Positions 1 through 8,531 of a stretch of DNA of 64,000 bases are shown piece by piece. The DNA comes from Leptospira tipperaryensis (GTDB lineage: Bacteria; Spirochaetota; Leptospiria; Leptospirales; Leptospiraceae), in contig NZ_CP015217.1 in assembly GCF_001729245.1 (NCBI RefSeq), positions 3,752,001-3,816,000 on the forward strand, in the 5' to 3' direction. The position numbers and the translations under genes are program-made. The notes under the pieces were generated by a model. That model was not told the DNA's origin and searched no databases. It saw only the letters and a list, made by a program, of their open reading frames with translations. Within the stretch, counting starts at the first letter, position 1, and each line of letters begins with the position of its first letter.

Positions 1-1194
1 CGTTGCCAACGAAAGGCCGAGCATCGTAAACGTATTGATCGTAAAACCCGCAAAGTATAAGAATAAAAAGGTTCCGATCACGGAAGTCGGAATCGCAAGT
101 AGAACGTTCCCGGTGCTCTTCCAATTTCCTAAAAAGAGACGACATACAAATCCGGTAAGAATGGCCGAAAAAAGAAGAGTAAATTCCAACTCGTTCACGC
201 TGTCTCGAATATAACCCGTGTTATCGTTTGAAATCGTTAGATCGTAACCCTTCGGCAATCTGGGTTTTAATTCTTTGACCTTGGCCTTAACGAGATCGCC
301 TACTTGAACCGCGTTGGCGCCTTTGAGTTTTTTGATTCCGATTCCGACCGCAGAAATTCCGTTGAATCGGGAAATTCTTCTTACTTCGCCTAACCCGTCT
401 TCAACGATTGCAATGTCTTTCAGACGAATCGATCGAAACAGAGGAGAGCCGCTTCTAGAATTCAATAGTATCGTACCGAACTGATCGGCGGTAGGAACCT
501 CTCCAACCGCGCGGAGACTGATCTCGCTCGTTCGATTCTCAAGCTTGCCGGAAGGAACTTCTAAGTTTTGTTCTTTGAGAGTATTGACGATATCGTCTAC
601 TGCGATTTCATTTCTGGAAAGTTTAGCCGGATCCAGATATACGTTGATTGTACGATCGACATAACCGCCGAGAATGATTTCTCCAACCCCTGAAATTTTT
701 TGAAATTTATCCTTCAAAAAATCCTTCACAACGAGCATCTTCTCTTGTTCGGTCTTATCCACTGCGGTGAGTGAAACCCAGATGATCGGGGTATCGTCCG
801 GATTCGATTTTGTGATCACCGCGGGATCTAAGTTTTCAGGAAGTTTGTTCGAGACCTGCGCCAACTTTGTTTGTATTTCCTGAACGGCGACATCAACGTC
901 TCTTGTGAGTTCCAACTCTACGGTAATGGTCGCGGATCCATCGGAAGAAATGGAACGTACTTCCGTAACTCCTTCCACCGACATGAGAGCTTCTTCGATC
1001 GGATCTACGACGTCCGTTTCCATCACGGGCGCGTTCGCACCGACGAGTGTAAGAGAAACGTTGACCACCGGAAAGTCCACGTCCGGCATTTGAGACAAAC
1101 CCATTCTTGAAAATCCGATCGATCCAAAAAGAATGATCGCGGCCATCATCATCCACGAGAAAATCGGGTTTCGTATCGATACTTCGGAAAGCAA
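1..1194 (-). CDS. RND-family efflux transporter permease, N-terminal part (runs off the window)
   Basis: Inner-membrane proton-driven pump subunit of the AcrB/MexB type. It works with a periplasmic adaptor and an outer membrane channel. The 398 visible codons hold TM1 (about residues 11-30, IFSWMMMAAIILFGSIGF), the first periplasmic porter region (MPDVDFPVVNVSLTLVGA) and the start of the next membrane block, ending in TFTMLGLSLAT at the window edge. That end is where the GLVVD segment of TM4 should follow. I chose a TTG start at 1194 because AGAGG lies 6 nt upstream and an in-frame stop closes the frame at 1245-1243, with no ATG or GTG between. No adaptor gene is visible upstream on this strand, which is unusual since adaptor and pump are normally adjacent. 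Substrate unknown. The family is certain; the exact start is likely. Confidence 0.9.
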   Translation of the reverse strand, partial: MLSEVSIRNPIFSWMMMAAIILFGSIGFSRMGLSQMPDVDFPVVNVSLTLVGANAPVMETDVVDPIEEALMSVEGVTEVRSISSDGSATITVELELTRDVDVAVQEIQTKLAQVSNKLPENLDPAVITKSNPDDTPIIWVSLTAVDKTEQEKMLVVKDFLKDKFQKISGVGEIILGGYVDRTINVYLDPAKLSRNEIAVDDIVNTLKEQNLEVPSGKLENRTSEISLRAVGEVPTADQFGTILLNSRSGSPLFRSIRLKDIAIVEDGLGEVRRISRFNGISAVGIGIKKLKGANAVQVGDLVKAKVKELKPRLPKGYDLTISNDNTGYIRDSVNELEFTLLFSAILTGFVCRLFLGNWKSTGNVLLAIPTSVIGTFLFLYFAGFTINTFTMLGLSLAT

Positions 1195-1628
1195 GCAGAA
1201 CCTCTTTTTGAGTTCGTTCGAAAGAAGATTCCAAAACGAACTTCAATTTAAAACTTTTATTATACGGAAACTTCAACGGGAAGAATTTGGAGGCTTCCGC
1301 TATTGAAACGAACCCGTCCGATAGGATATTGGTTCGACCGGACTTTTGCGATCAGGATCCTAAATTTTAAACAATTCTAACGTGCTTAAGGCGGAGATCC
1401 CTCGTATTTTACTGATTATTACACAGACTCGAAATTAAAAATACATATTTACTTTAAAATTGTTGAATCGTCATATTTCTCTTGCTCTGTATGAAAGTAC
1501 ATCATTCCAATCGGACGCTCATTCTCGGCGGACATAGTTATCCAAGTTAAACACTGTTCACAAAATGTGAAAAATATTTAGTAAATAATTATTAAACTTC
1601 TTTCCATTCGAATATTTCGTCTGATAAT
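1195..1628. other. Divergent intergenic region between RND pump and sensor kinase
   Basis: 434 bp without a convincing gene. The right half is A/T-rich and should hold the kinase promoter; the only clear structure is the palindrome at 1557-1571. On the minus strand a frame stays open from about 1350 into the RND gene in a different register, but it has no good start and no recognisable domain. Confidence 0.6.
1557..1571. promoter_or_regulatory. 15-bp palindrome, candidate operator
   Basis: Perfect inverted repeat TTCACA-AAA-TGTGAA, centred about 65 bp before the kinase start at 1629. The arms resemble CRP/FNR-type half sites, but in the reverse order of the E. coli CRP consensus. The binding protein is unknown. 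Regulatory role is inferred only from symmetry and position. Confidence 0.35.
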
Positions 1629-4031
1629 TTGCAGCCGACGTCTTCGCCTTCTCCCAAAAAGGCGAACCTTTCGTTACCTTTTATGAAAAAGAACGATATT
1701 CTTTTCAATGATCCATTTGAAAACGCAAGAGGCGGAGAACCATCCTCCGGCTTTTTTAAAAGAAGCCTGATCGATAAAAAACAAAAGTTGAGTATACGAA
1801 CTCGTATTTCGATCATCCTTTCGGTTCTTCTTTTTATCGGAGCTCTTCTCGTAACGACGATCAATTCGATTGTCGCTTATCAAAGATTAAAACAAGAAGC
1901 CGAAGCCGGAGCCCGTCTCGCCTCCGAAAAATATACGAGAGAAATATCACAGTTTCTGAATGTAGGATTAGGGGCCGTCCGAAGTTTCAAGGCCGTTTTG
2001 GAAGAAACCAGACCCGGCCGTTCCATGTTCGTGTCCGCGCTCGCAAGGTTTTTGCATATACAACCCGACTACTTCGGGGTCTGGGCGGTATTCGAACCTC
2101 AGGCATTCGACGGTCTTGATTCTCAATATAAATATACAAAAGGACACGACGCTTCCGGAAGATTCGTTCCTTACATAAACCGCGCCCTCGACGAAGAAAA
2201 ATTAGTATATGAGAATTGTGTAAACTACGAGGACGTCGGACCAAAAGGATTCTATTATTCAGTTCCAAGACAAACTCGAAAAGAATTTCTGACCGAACCT
2301 ACGAGTTATATCGTATCCGGAAAACCGACTCTTATGGTATCCATAGTCGCACCCGTATTTAGAAATTCTAATTTTGCGGGAGTGGTAGGAGTGGATGTAA
2401 CGATCGAAAGAATGCAGACGAAGATCGGCTCCATTCGACCGTTTAGAAATCAAGGTTATCTCGCCTTTCTCTCTCCCGAGGGTTCATACGCCGCAAACGG
2501 AAAAAATCCGGAAACCGTAGGAATGTTGATTTCGGAAGATATCGAACGAAAAAGAATAACCGATGAAATCGCCTCCGGAAAACCCTTCATGGAAGAAAAA
2601 GAAGGATATACACACTACTATTATCCGGTGTTATTAGGAGATTCTCCAAAACCATGGGCCGTTCGAGTATCTATTCCTAATTCATTATATTATGGAGATC
2701 TAATTTATATCTGGATCATTTCTCTCGTTTCCACGTTTGCCATTCTTAGTTTAATCCTAATCACTCTTCGTTTTTCTTTTGATCGATACGTATTAAGAGG
2801 ACTTTCCAAAGCGATCGCGTATTCGGAAGAAATCGCAAAAGGGAATCTTTCCGCGAGGGCCTATTACCCTAGAGAAGACGAGATCGGAGCGCTTTTAACC
2901 GCGATGGACAAAATGCGCGAAGACCTTTCCATGTATCTCGAAGAAAGAATCGTAACCCAAGCGGCTCTGCGAGAAAGCGATGAAATTCGAAAAAGAAACG
3001 AACTCATTGAAGTTCAAAAAGCGCATCTGGAAGACGCACTCGAGAATCTAAGAAAAGCACAAAATCAACTTTTACATTCCGTCAGGATGGCGACACTTGG
3101 ACAACTCTCCGCGGGAATTAGTCACGAACTCAACAATCCTTTAGGCGCCATCAAAGCTTCCAATCAAACCCTTCTCGCTTCCGTACCTAAAATGAGATCC
3201 ATGCTACCGATGGTACATTCCATTCTTTCTTCGGCCACACCGGAAGAAAGAATGTTGTATATTCAATTTATTGATACTTGTAGAAATGGTGACACAGGAA
3301 TTGCAGGTTTAGAAATCAGAAGAAGAAGAAAGACAATCAGCAAAACATTGCACGAATGGGGAATTCCAAAACCGGATGCCCTCGCAGATACGATCGCCGA
3401 TATGGGAATCGAAAACGTAAACGAAGCTTTCAGACCGCTCTTCCAGATGACGGATCGAGAAACTCTTTTAGAATATATCTACTTGGAAGAAATTTATTTC
3501 CGAAACTCGGACACGATTCAAGTTTCGGTCGATAGAGCCTCCAAGATTCTTTTCGAACTTAGAAATTATTCGGAGGCGGGAGTTGAAACTTCTTCCAAGA
3601 AGGTTCATATAAAGGAAACACTCGATACTGTGTTTACGGTATATCAACACTACATCCGAAGAGGTGTGGATCTTGTCTTCGATATCGAAGAAGTTCCCCC
3701 CGTGCTTTGTGTAAGGGAGGAAATCGTACAGATCTGGACCCATCTAATCTACAACGCGCTCCAGGCGATGCAGTTCAAAGGAAAACTTACGGTAAGACTT
3801 TTTCAAAACGATCGGGAAGTTGTGGTGGAAATCGAAGACGATGGACCGGGAATTCCGGAAGAGATCGGAGAGAAAATTTTCGAGCCTTTCTTCACGACCA
3901 AAGGAGCCGGAGAAGGAAGTGGACTCGGGCTCGATCTGGTGCGGAAACTTCTTCTCAAAAATAAAGGAAGAATGGAGTGGTCGAGCGTTCCGGGAAAAAC
4001 GATCTTTCGAGTATTTTTAGAATTAGATTAG
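1629..4031 (+). CDS. Membrane sensor histidine kinase with extracytoplasmic Cache domain
   Basis: Two-component sensor kinase. Order: short cytoplasmic N terminus, TM1 (about residues 56-80), large periplasmic double-Cache-like sensor (about 85-350, with the GVVGVDVTIERMQ segment), TM2 (about 358-380), HAMP (about 385-440), coiled coil, HisKA with phospho-acceptor H499 in LSAGISHELNNPLGAIKAS, then HATPase_c with N box (WTHLIYNALQAMQ) and G boxes (DDGPGIPEE, GSGLGLDLV). About 115 residues lie between the H-box helix and the second dimerisation helix (RASKILFELRNYSE), much more than the usual hairpin. No response regulator is adjacent, so the partner is elsewhere. The longest frame starts at TTG 1629; ATG 1683 (MKKNDIL) is an equally good start, and neither has a clear ribosome-binding site. 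Confidence 0.9.
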   Translation: MQPTSSPSPKKANLSLPFMKKNDILFNDPFENARGGEPSSGFFKRSLIDKKQKLSIRTRISIILSVLLFIGALLVTTINSIVAYQRLKQEAEAGARLASEKYTREISQFLNVGLGAVRSFKAVLEETRPGRSMFVSALARFLHIQPDYFGVWAVFEPQAFDGLDSQYKYTKGHDASGRFVPYINRALDEEKLVYENCVNYEDVGPKGFYYSVPRQTRKEFLTEPTSYIVSGKPTLMVSIVAPVFRNSNFAGVVGVDVTIERMQTKIGSIRPFRNQGYLAFLSPEGSYAANGKNPETVGMLISEDIERKRITDEIASGKPFMEEKEGYTHYYYPVLLGDSPKPWAVRVSIPNSLYYGDLIYIWIISLVSTFAILSLILITLRFSFDRYVLRGLSKAIAYSEEIAKGNLSARAYYPREDEIGALLTAMDKMREDLSMYLEERIVTQAALRESDEIRKRNELIEVQKAHLEDALENLRKAQNQLLHSVRMATLGQLSAGISHELNNPLGAIKASNQTLLASVPKMRSMLPMVHSILSSATPEERMLYIQFIDTCRNGDTGIAGLEIRRRRKTISKTLHEWGIPKPDALADTIADMGIENVNEAFRPLFQMTDRETLLEYIYLEEIYFRNSDTIQVSVDRASKILFELRNYSEAGVETSSKKVHIKETLDTVFTVYQHYIRRGVDLVFDIEEVPPVLCVREEIVQIWTHLIYNALQAMQFKGKLTVRLFQNDREVVVEIEDDGPGIPEEIGEKIFEPFFTTKGAGEGSGLGLDLVRKLLLKNKGRMEWSSVPGKTIFRVFLELD

Positions 4032-4077
4032 AATTTTAGAATTTACTTATACCGTCCGAGCAAATTATTTCAAATCT

Positions 4078-4287
4078 TTATTTTGAATTCGAAGAATTCA
4101 ATTCTTGCAGACAGGGGACGCAGAGACAGTCCACGTAATTTTCCTGAATGATCTTTTTGGCTTCGGGAGAAAGATTCACGGAAAAACAAGCACAGGAATC
4201 AATCGCCGCGCCGCACTCGAATCGACTTCCGCATCGAGGACAAGGCTTGTGCACAACTTCCGATTTTATAGAATCCATTTCAGACAC
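4078..4287 (-). CDS. Cysteine-rich CWC family small protein
   Basis: 69-residue protein with seven cysteines in the order CPRCG, C, CAC, C and CVPC, matching the small cysteine-rich CWC family (named for its conserved C, W, C pattern); the motifs suggest a zinc-binding fold. Function of the family is unknown. No signal peptide or membrane segment. The start is GTG 4287; an in-frame ATG lies three codons further in (4278), and no strong ribosome-binding site separates the two. It is convergent with the kinase gene, and the 46 bp between them hold no strong hairpin. Confidence 0.7.
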   Translation of the reverse strand: MSEMDSIKSEVVHKPCPRCGSRFECGAAIDSCACFSVNLSPEAKKIIQENYVDCLCVPCLQELNSSNSK

Positions 4288-4349
4288 AGATCAATCAAAT
4301 CAGAAGCGCGGGTTTTGTCCATTCTCAAAATACCGGCGGGAAACGAAGT

Positions 4350-4811
4350 TCAAACAATCAGGGAATAATAAAAGAATTCTTCATCCTTAATAAAACCAAG
4401 AGATTCGTAGAGCTTCTGGGCGTTCTTATTATTGTGAGCGGTGGAAAGAGAAACATACTTTGCGTCCATACTTCTCGCGAGTGAGACGGCTCTTTCGATC
4501 AGAGCTTTTGCAACGCCTTGTTTTCTGTATTCGGGTCGAACAAAAAGATCGTTCAAAATCCAAGTTCGTTTCATAGAAAGAGAAGTAAAAGAAGGATACA
4601 ACTGAGTAAACCCGCAGTAGTTTTTTTCATCGTCGTCCACCGCGACATAGATCTTGGATTCTCCTTTTAAAATTCTTTCTTCTAAGAATTTAGAAGCCCC
4701 GGAAAGATCCGATTCTTTCTCATAAAATTGCCGATATTCGTCAAAAAGCCGAGAGACCGGATTCAGATCAGTGATTGCAACTTCTCTAATATTCCACATT
4801 TGTATTTCCAT
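4350..4811 (-). CDS. GNAT-family N-acetyltransferase
   Basis: Acetyl-CoA-dependent N-acetyltransferase of about 150 residues, the usual GNAT length. Motif A is clear: the strand LNDLFVRPEYRKQGVAKALI contains the Q/R-x-x-G-x-A pyrophosphate loop (RKQGVA). Motif B follows as NKNAQKLYESLGF with the conserved tyrosine. The N-terminal part (DLNPVSRLFDEYRQFY) is the substrate-side helix. Substrate cannot be told. Two in-frame ATGs compete, 4811 and 4799; GGA sits about 7 nt before the second, so the protein may begin MWNIREV. It stands alone, with a divergent or unrelated gene on each side. Confidence 0.9.
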   Translation of the reverse strand: MEIQMWNIREVAITDLNPVSRLFDEYRQFYEKESDLSGASKFLEERILKGESKIYVAVDDDEKNYCGFTQLYPSFTSLSMKRTWILNDLFVRPEYRKQGVAKALIERAVSLARSMDAKYVSLSTAHNNKNAQKLYESLGFIKDEEFFYYSLIV

Positions 4812-4930
4812 TTTTAATTTTTAAAGCCAGAATCTTCTTATCGAAAAAAGATATTTGATTTCAAAAATCGACTCAGGGAGCGCTCGCTTCGATTCTTGAA
4901 CTTACAAAATTTCGAATTCGCAGAGAAAGA

Positions 4931-6223
4931 TCAATTCACAAACGTTTTCCATTTTCCTGAAAGTTTTCCCTTTCTGATGAGATGAATTTCTCCCAATTCG
5001 GACATGACCTTTTCGCTCTGCGTAGGTCTGAAAAATACGAAATCGTTTGGAAAAAGCCCCGTTTGAAAGGAGCCGTTCAAAATTCCCTGATTTGTGCTCG
5101 TTCCAAAAAGAGAATTGTCCTGAAGTCCGGAAGGAGATTCTTTCTTAGCCGAAAATGCTCCGCCATAAGTAAAGTAAGTGAGTTCTTGATTGGGATCCCA
5201 GAAAGGAAATAGGAACGAAAGCGATTCCAAAAAAGGGATCTTTGTACCTTCGAGTCTTTTCAAAATCGGAGCCGCGATAAATACCGCCGGCGAATGTTCA
5301 TCCAAACTTACTACGTCAAAGTCTGTCGGCTTTACGAGCGCGGATCCGACGGAAACGTCGTTCACGATACCGTTTCCAAATTTCTGATAAAACCGATAGG
5401 TTTTACTTCCGCCGCCGTTCTGAATGATTTCTTTTTGAAAGAATTCCGGATATTTCTCTTTCGAAAACTTAATAAAAGTGGAATATACTTTCAAAGAATC
5501 TTTTAACGATTCTTGAATCGCTTCCGTCTTGTCGCCGAAGATCACGGGAACCGAGGCTACGTGCGGTTCGTATCCCATAAAACCGGAAAACTCGATATGT
5601 TTAGGATTGGTTTTTATCAATTCCAAAGAAGAAAGAAGCGCCGACGGTTCCGGAAAACCTCCCCTATGAAGACCGATATCAATTTCTAAATTGATAGAGA
5701 GTTTTAGATTCTCCATTTTTGAAAACTGAAGGTATTCGTTTAATCTTTCCGGAGTATCCACGAGCCAGTGAATCTTTTGAAAATCGGAAACGTTTGTTTT
5801 AGATCTAATATCTTTGAGAGCGTTGATTGGCATCGGCTTCCCTAGAAGAATATCAAAATTCTTAAACTCCGAATCTCCCAGCAGCATAACAAGATCTCCG
5901 GAATGAAAGACCATCAGTCGATCACTTCCCGTAGAACTAACAATGTAACGAAGCAAATCCAAAGACGGAAGAGACTTCACGACGATTCGATAGTGCAAAG
6001 GAGGTGTCAGATTTTGTTTGAGAATTCTTAGATTCTCATCCAAACGATCGAGATCGAGCAAGACCACCGGTTTACCGGGACCGTTATTTTTCAATTCTTC
6101 ATTGAGAATTTGAAAGTAAGGATTGAACGGCTTTCCCAAATCCTTGGGTTTGATAAAAAAGATAAAGAGTAAAAGGAGAAACGCGCTCCAAAGAAGGATC
6201 AACTTGGTTTTTGTAAATTTCAT
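4931..6223 (-). CDS. Membrane-anchored alanine racemase/D-threonine aldolase-like PLP enzyme
   Basis: Fold-type III PLP enzyme related to N-terminal alanine racemase domains and DSD1-type D-serine dehydratases or D-threonine aldolases. Residues 7-25 form one hydrophobic segment (signal anchor), so the catalytic part is probably periplasmic or membrane-tethered, which is unusual for the family. The TIM-barrel lysine expected to hold PLP is K83 in LHYRIVVKSLPS. LEIDIGLHRGGF (about 180-190) is the family strand near the cofactor phosphate. The C-terminal beta domain ends with FFRPTQSEKVMSELGEI, where DSD1 enzymes carry a His-x-Cys zinc site; those two ligands are not seen here. Substrate unknown; D-amino acid chemistry is an inference from the family. 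ATG 6223 gives the anchor directly. Confidence 0.8.
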   Translation of the reverse strand: MKFTKTKLILLWSAFLLLLFIFFIKPKDLGKPFNPYFQILNEELKNNGPGKPVVLLDLDRLDENLRILKQNLTPPLHYRIVVKSLPSLDLLRYIVSSTGSDRLMVFHSGDLVMLLGDSEFKNFDILLGKPMPINALKDIRSKTNVSDFQKIHWLVDTPERLNEYLQFSKMENLKLSINLEIDIGLHRGGFPEPSALLSSLELIKTNPKHIEFSGFMGYEPHVASVPVIFGDKTEAIQESLKDSLKVYSTFIKFSKEKYPEFFQKEIIQNGGGSKTYRFYQKFGNGIVNDVSVGSALVKPTDFDVVSLDEHSPAVFIAAPILKRLEGTKIPFLESLSFLFPFWDPNQELTYFTYGGAFSAKKESPSGLQDNSLFGTSTNQGILNGSFQTGLFPNDFVFFRPTQSEKVMSELGEIHLIRKGKLSGKWKTFVN

Positions 6224-6308
6224 TCTTGCATCCCGTAAACGAGATTACTCAATAAGAATGAACATTGCTTACAAGTCTTTTCTCAGAAAAATAAAAAGAG
6301 AAAGAGAA

Positions 6309-6959
6309 TCAAAGAACCACTCCGTCGAGAATCGAAGAAAGAGAAGATTCCAAGATCGTGTCGAGAGAACGTTCCTGGAAAACTTGCGGAGGAATCTGTT
6401 TCCCGTTTGTCAAAACCGCAAACCCGTGTACGAGACTCCAAAGAGTAAAAGAAAAACCAAGAGTGTCTCCACTTTTAAAAACCCCTCTGTTTTGTCCGTC
6501 TTCAATGATTTTATAAAGTCCCATAAAGGATTCCTTACTGATCGTCTGAAGTTCTTCCGGAACTTCAGACTCGCAAGCGAGAGTTCCGCCAAACATGAGT
6601 TCGGTTCTCCGAGGATGTTTTAGAGCCAGTTTCACATAACGTGATCCTGAAGAACGTAGTCTTTCGATCGGCTCGTCGCTACTTTCCCAAGCAAGACGCA
6701 TCTCCTCCGCCAAATCGCTAAAACCGCGAATCGCAAGAATAAAAAGAAGATCGATCTTTCTCGGAAAATGTCTGTAAGGCGCCGCGTGGCTGACGCCGAG
6801 GTCGGCGGCGATATCGCGAAGACTCAAACCCTCGATTCCCTTTTTTTCCAGAATTTCCTCGGATTTGAGGATAATCGCTTTTTTGAGGTCTCCGTGGTGG
6901 TAAGACTCGGGAGTTTGTTTTTCCAAAACTTTCTTTTTAGAGGGTATCTTTTTTTTCAT
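6309..6959 (-). CDS. TetR-family transcriptional repressor
   Basis: 216-residue one-component regulator. The N-terminal helix-turn-helix is typical: ILKSEEILEKKGIEGLSL, then RDIAADLGVSHAAPYRHF, with the family Y-x-H-F end. The C-terminal part (RSSGSRYVKLALKHPRRTELMF) resembles TetR_C_33/WHG-type ligand domains. The frame stays open to 7004, but I start it at ATG 6959: three 17-bp operator-like repeats begin only 5 bp upstream (6964-7024) and a longer protein would be read through them. It is transcribed away from the membrane operon at 7063, so autoregulation and repression of that operon are the simple reading. Ligand unknown. Confidence 0.92.
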   Translation of the reverse strand: MKKKIPSKKKVLEKQTPESYHHGDLKKAIILKSEEILEKKGIEGLSLRDIAADLGVSHAAPYRHFPRKIDLLFILAIRGFSDLAEEMRLAWESSDEPIERLRSSGSRYVKLALKHPRRTELMFGGTLACESEVPEELQTISKESFMGLYKIIEDGQNRGVFKSGDTLGFSFTLWSLVHGFAVLTNGKQIPPQVFQERSLDTILESSLSSILDGVVL

Positions 6960-6963
6960 AACA

Positions 6964-7024
6964 TGTTGTCGGTGACTACATTTATATGTTGACAGAATCA
7001 ACATCGATGTTTACAGTGAAAACA
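6964..7024. promoter_or_regulatory. Three tandem 17-bp operators for the adjacent TetR regulator
   Basis: Three imperfect palindromes of equal length: TGTTGTCGGTGACTACA (6964-6980), TGTTGACAGAATCAACA (6987-7003) and TGTTTACAGTGAAAACA (7008-7024). Their shared pattern is TGTTnnCnGnnnnnACA, and the centres are 23 and 21 bp apart, about two helical turns. They fill the gap between the divergent genes and overlap the plus-strand promoter at 6989-7017. Assignment to the TetR protein is inferred from position. Confidence 0.75.
6989..7017 (+). promoter_or_regulatory. Promoter of the 7063-8453 membrane operon
   Basis: TTGACA (6989-6994), 17-bp spacer, TACAGT (7012-7017). The -35 lies in operator 2 and the -10 in operator 3, which would let a bound repressor block polymerase. 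AGAGG at 7054-7058 is the ribosome-binding site of the first gene. Confidence 0.65.
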
Positions 7025-7062
7025 TACAAGTAAAAGGGGTCAATACCCTTTTTAGAGGTTTT

Positions 7063-8010
7063 ATGAGAATCATAAACAAACTCTTTCATCAATCGAAAAC
7101 GAATCCGCCTCTCTTTTGGAACGGGATAATAGTCGCGCTCAGCCTTTTTATTCTCCTTCCCGCGTTATTTATCGACCAAAGACTCGTGACCAACGCGCCG
7201 ATCTGGCTAAAACCCGTCAAGTTTGCGGTTTCGACTTCCGTATATTCGTTCACACTCGTTTGGATTCTTCAATACATCCAAGGCAATGAAAAAACGATTC
7301 AAAAACTTTCCTGGGTGATTACGATCATGTTGATCATAGAAAACGTTGCGATTTACGGACAAGCGTTTCGAGGAGAACCCAGTCATTTCAACATAACGTC
7401 ACCTTTAAACGGGATGATTTTCAGTATAATGGGGACCTCTATTACTATTTTATGGATTGCTCATATAGTAATCGGATTTTATTTGATTCGTCAGAAGTTG
7501 GAAAACAGAGCTTTGTTAGAATCTTTTCGTTGGGGAATGGGAATCGCCGCGCTGGGAATGATTCTTGGATTTTTTATGACTGTCCCAAGACCGGAACAAA
7601 TCGAAGCGATGAAATTAGGAATTTTAAAGGCGAACGGAGGACATACTTTCGGTGGGGACGATGGCGGTCCCGGCTTGCCGATATTAGGATGGAGCACAAT
7701 TGCGGGCGATATGAGGATTCCGCACTTCATAGGAATCCACGCGATGCAGATGATACCGATGCTCGCTTTGATTCTGGGAAGTTTGCATATTGCCGAAACG
7801 AATATAGTAAGATCGATTCGAAATTTTTCCGTCTTCTTAACGGGATTGATTCTGATCTTAACAGTGCAGGCTCTTAACGGAGAAAGCATACTATATCCTT
7901 CTCTTAAAATACAAATCGGATTTTATGTTTGTGGAATTGGAATGTTCGGAAGTTTGATCCTTCCGATTCTATCTAAAAAAAATATCAAGACGTCGATAAA
8001 AGGAGCTTAA
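7063..8010 (+). CDS. Polytopic membrane protein of unknown function (about 8 TM)
   Basis: 315 residues with about eight hydrophobic helices. No family I can name. Conserved-looking polar features stand out between membrane segments: a glycine/aspartate loop GGHTFGGDDGGPGLPILGW at about 194-212, and IPHFIGIHAMQMIP at about 220-235 with two histidines placed as possible heme or metal ligands. An earlier helix carries a further histidine (ILWIAHIVIGFY). AGAGG at 7054-7058 supports the ATG at 7063. The next gene starts 2 bp after the stop, so the two are translationally linked. Both sit under the TetR operators. A role in membrane redox or pigment chemistry is only a guess from the histidines and from the ABA4-like partner. 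Confidence 0.75.
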   Translation: MRIINKLFHQSKTNPPLFWNGIIVALSLFILLPALFIDQRLVTNAPIWLKPVKFAVSTSVYSFTLVWILQYIQGNEKTIQKLSWVITIMLIIENVAIYGQAFRGEPSHFNITSPLNGMIFSIMGTSITILWIAHIVIGFYLIRQKLENRALLESFRWGMGIAALGMILGFFMTVPRPEQIEAMKLGILKANGGHTFGGDDGGPGLPILGWSTIAGDMRIPHFIGIHAMQMIPMLALILGSLHIAETNIVRSIRNFSVFLTGLILILTVQALNGESILYPSLKIQIGFYVCGIGMFGSLILPILSKKNIKTSIKGA

Positions 8011-8012
8011 TC

Positions 8013-8453
8013 GTGGAACTATCGTTACTATTTCAAATCGTAAACAACACAGCACTCGCAGGATGGATTCTATTGATCGTTCTTCCAAACTGGAGATACA
8101 CAAGATTGATTACAACTGGAATACTCGGGACCCTTTTATTCGGGGGAATATATTCCGTTTTAATAATATCCGGTTTCGGAAAAACACAAGGAAACTTCCG
8201 ATCCTTGGAAGGAGTAACTCTCCTTTTTCAAAATCCTACCGTATTGGTAGCGGGTTGGATCCACTATCTTGCCTTTGATCTTTTTATAGGAACCTGGGAG
8301 AGCGCCAACTCTCAAAAATTAGGAATCTCACGTTGGCTCGTAATTCCCTGCCAGATAGCTACGCTTATGTTCGGACCTTTTGGACTTCTCAGTTATCTGT
8401 TATTAAGAGCGATTCTTAGAAAACCGATTCTATTGGAACAACCATTCGACTAA
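8013..8453 (+). CDS. ABA4-like family membrane protein
   Basis: 146-residue, four-helix membrane protein resembling the ABA4-like (DUF4281) family, named for plant ABA4, which is needed for neoxanthin formation. The family hallmark is the segment WIHYLAFDLFIGTWES with conserved W, D and W. FGPFGLLSYLLLR near the C terminus also fits. GTG start at 8013, with AGGAG at 8001-8005 inside the end of the upstream gene. No carotenoid gene is visible nearby, so the bacterial role is unknown. Second gene of the TetR-controlled operon. Confidence 0.75.
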   Translation: MELSLLFQIVNNTALAGWILLIVLPNWRYTRLITTGILGTLLFGGIYSVLIISGFGKTQGNFRSLEGVTLLFQNPTVLVAGWIHYLAFDLFIGTWESANSQKLGISRWLVIPCQIATLMFGPFGLLSYLLLRAILRKPILLEQPFD

Positions 8454-8531
8454 GAATTTTGGCCGCGCCGCTGCGCTATATTACGAATAAACACGTTATC
8501 CGAAATTGCGCAGGGCCGCGCTCTCCGCTCC

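Noticed and set aside
893..1276. 127-residue minus-strand frame over the RND gene start
   Set aside because: It lies in a different register from the RND protein, whose residues clearly form TM1 and porter motifs. The translation here is low-complexity and Arg-rich, typical of a shadow.
1195..1380. Remnant of an RND adaptor gene upstream of the pump
   Set aside because: The minus-strand frame here has a stop near 1350, no start codon and no adaptor-like residues, so there is no support for a pseudogene.
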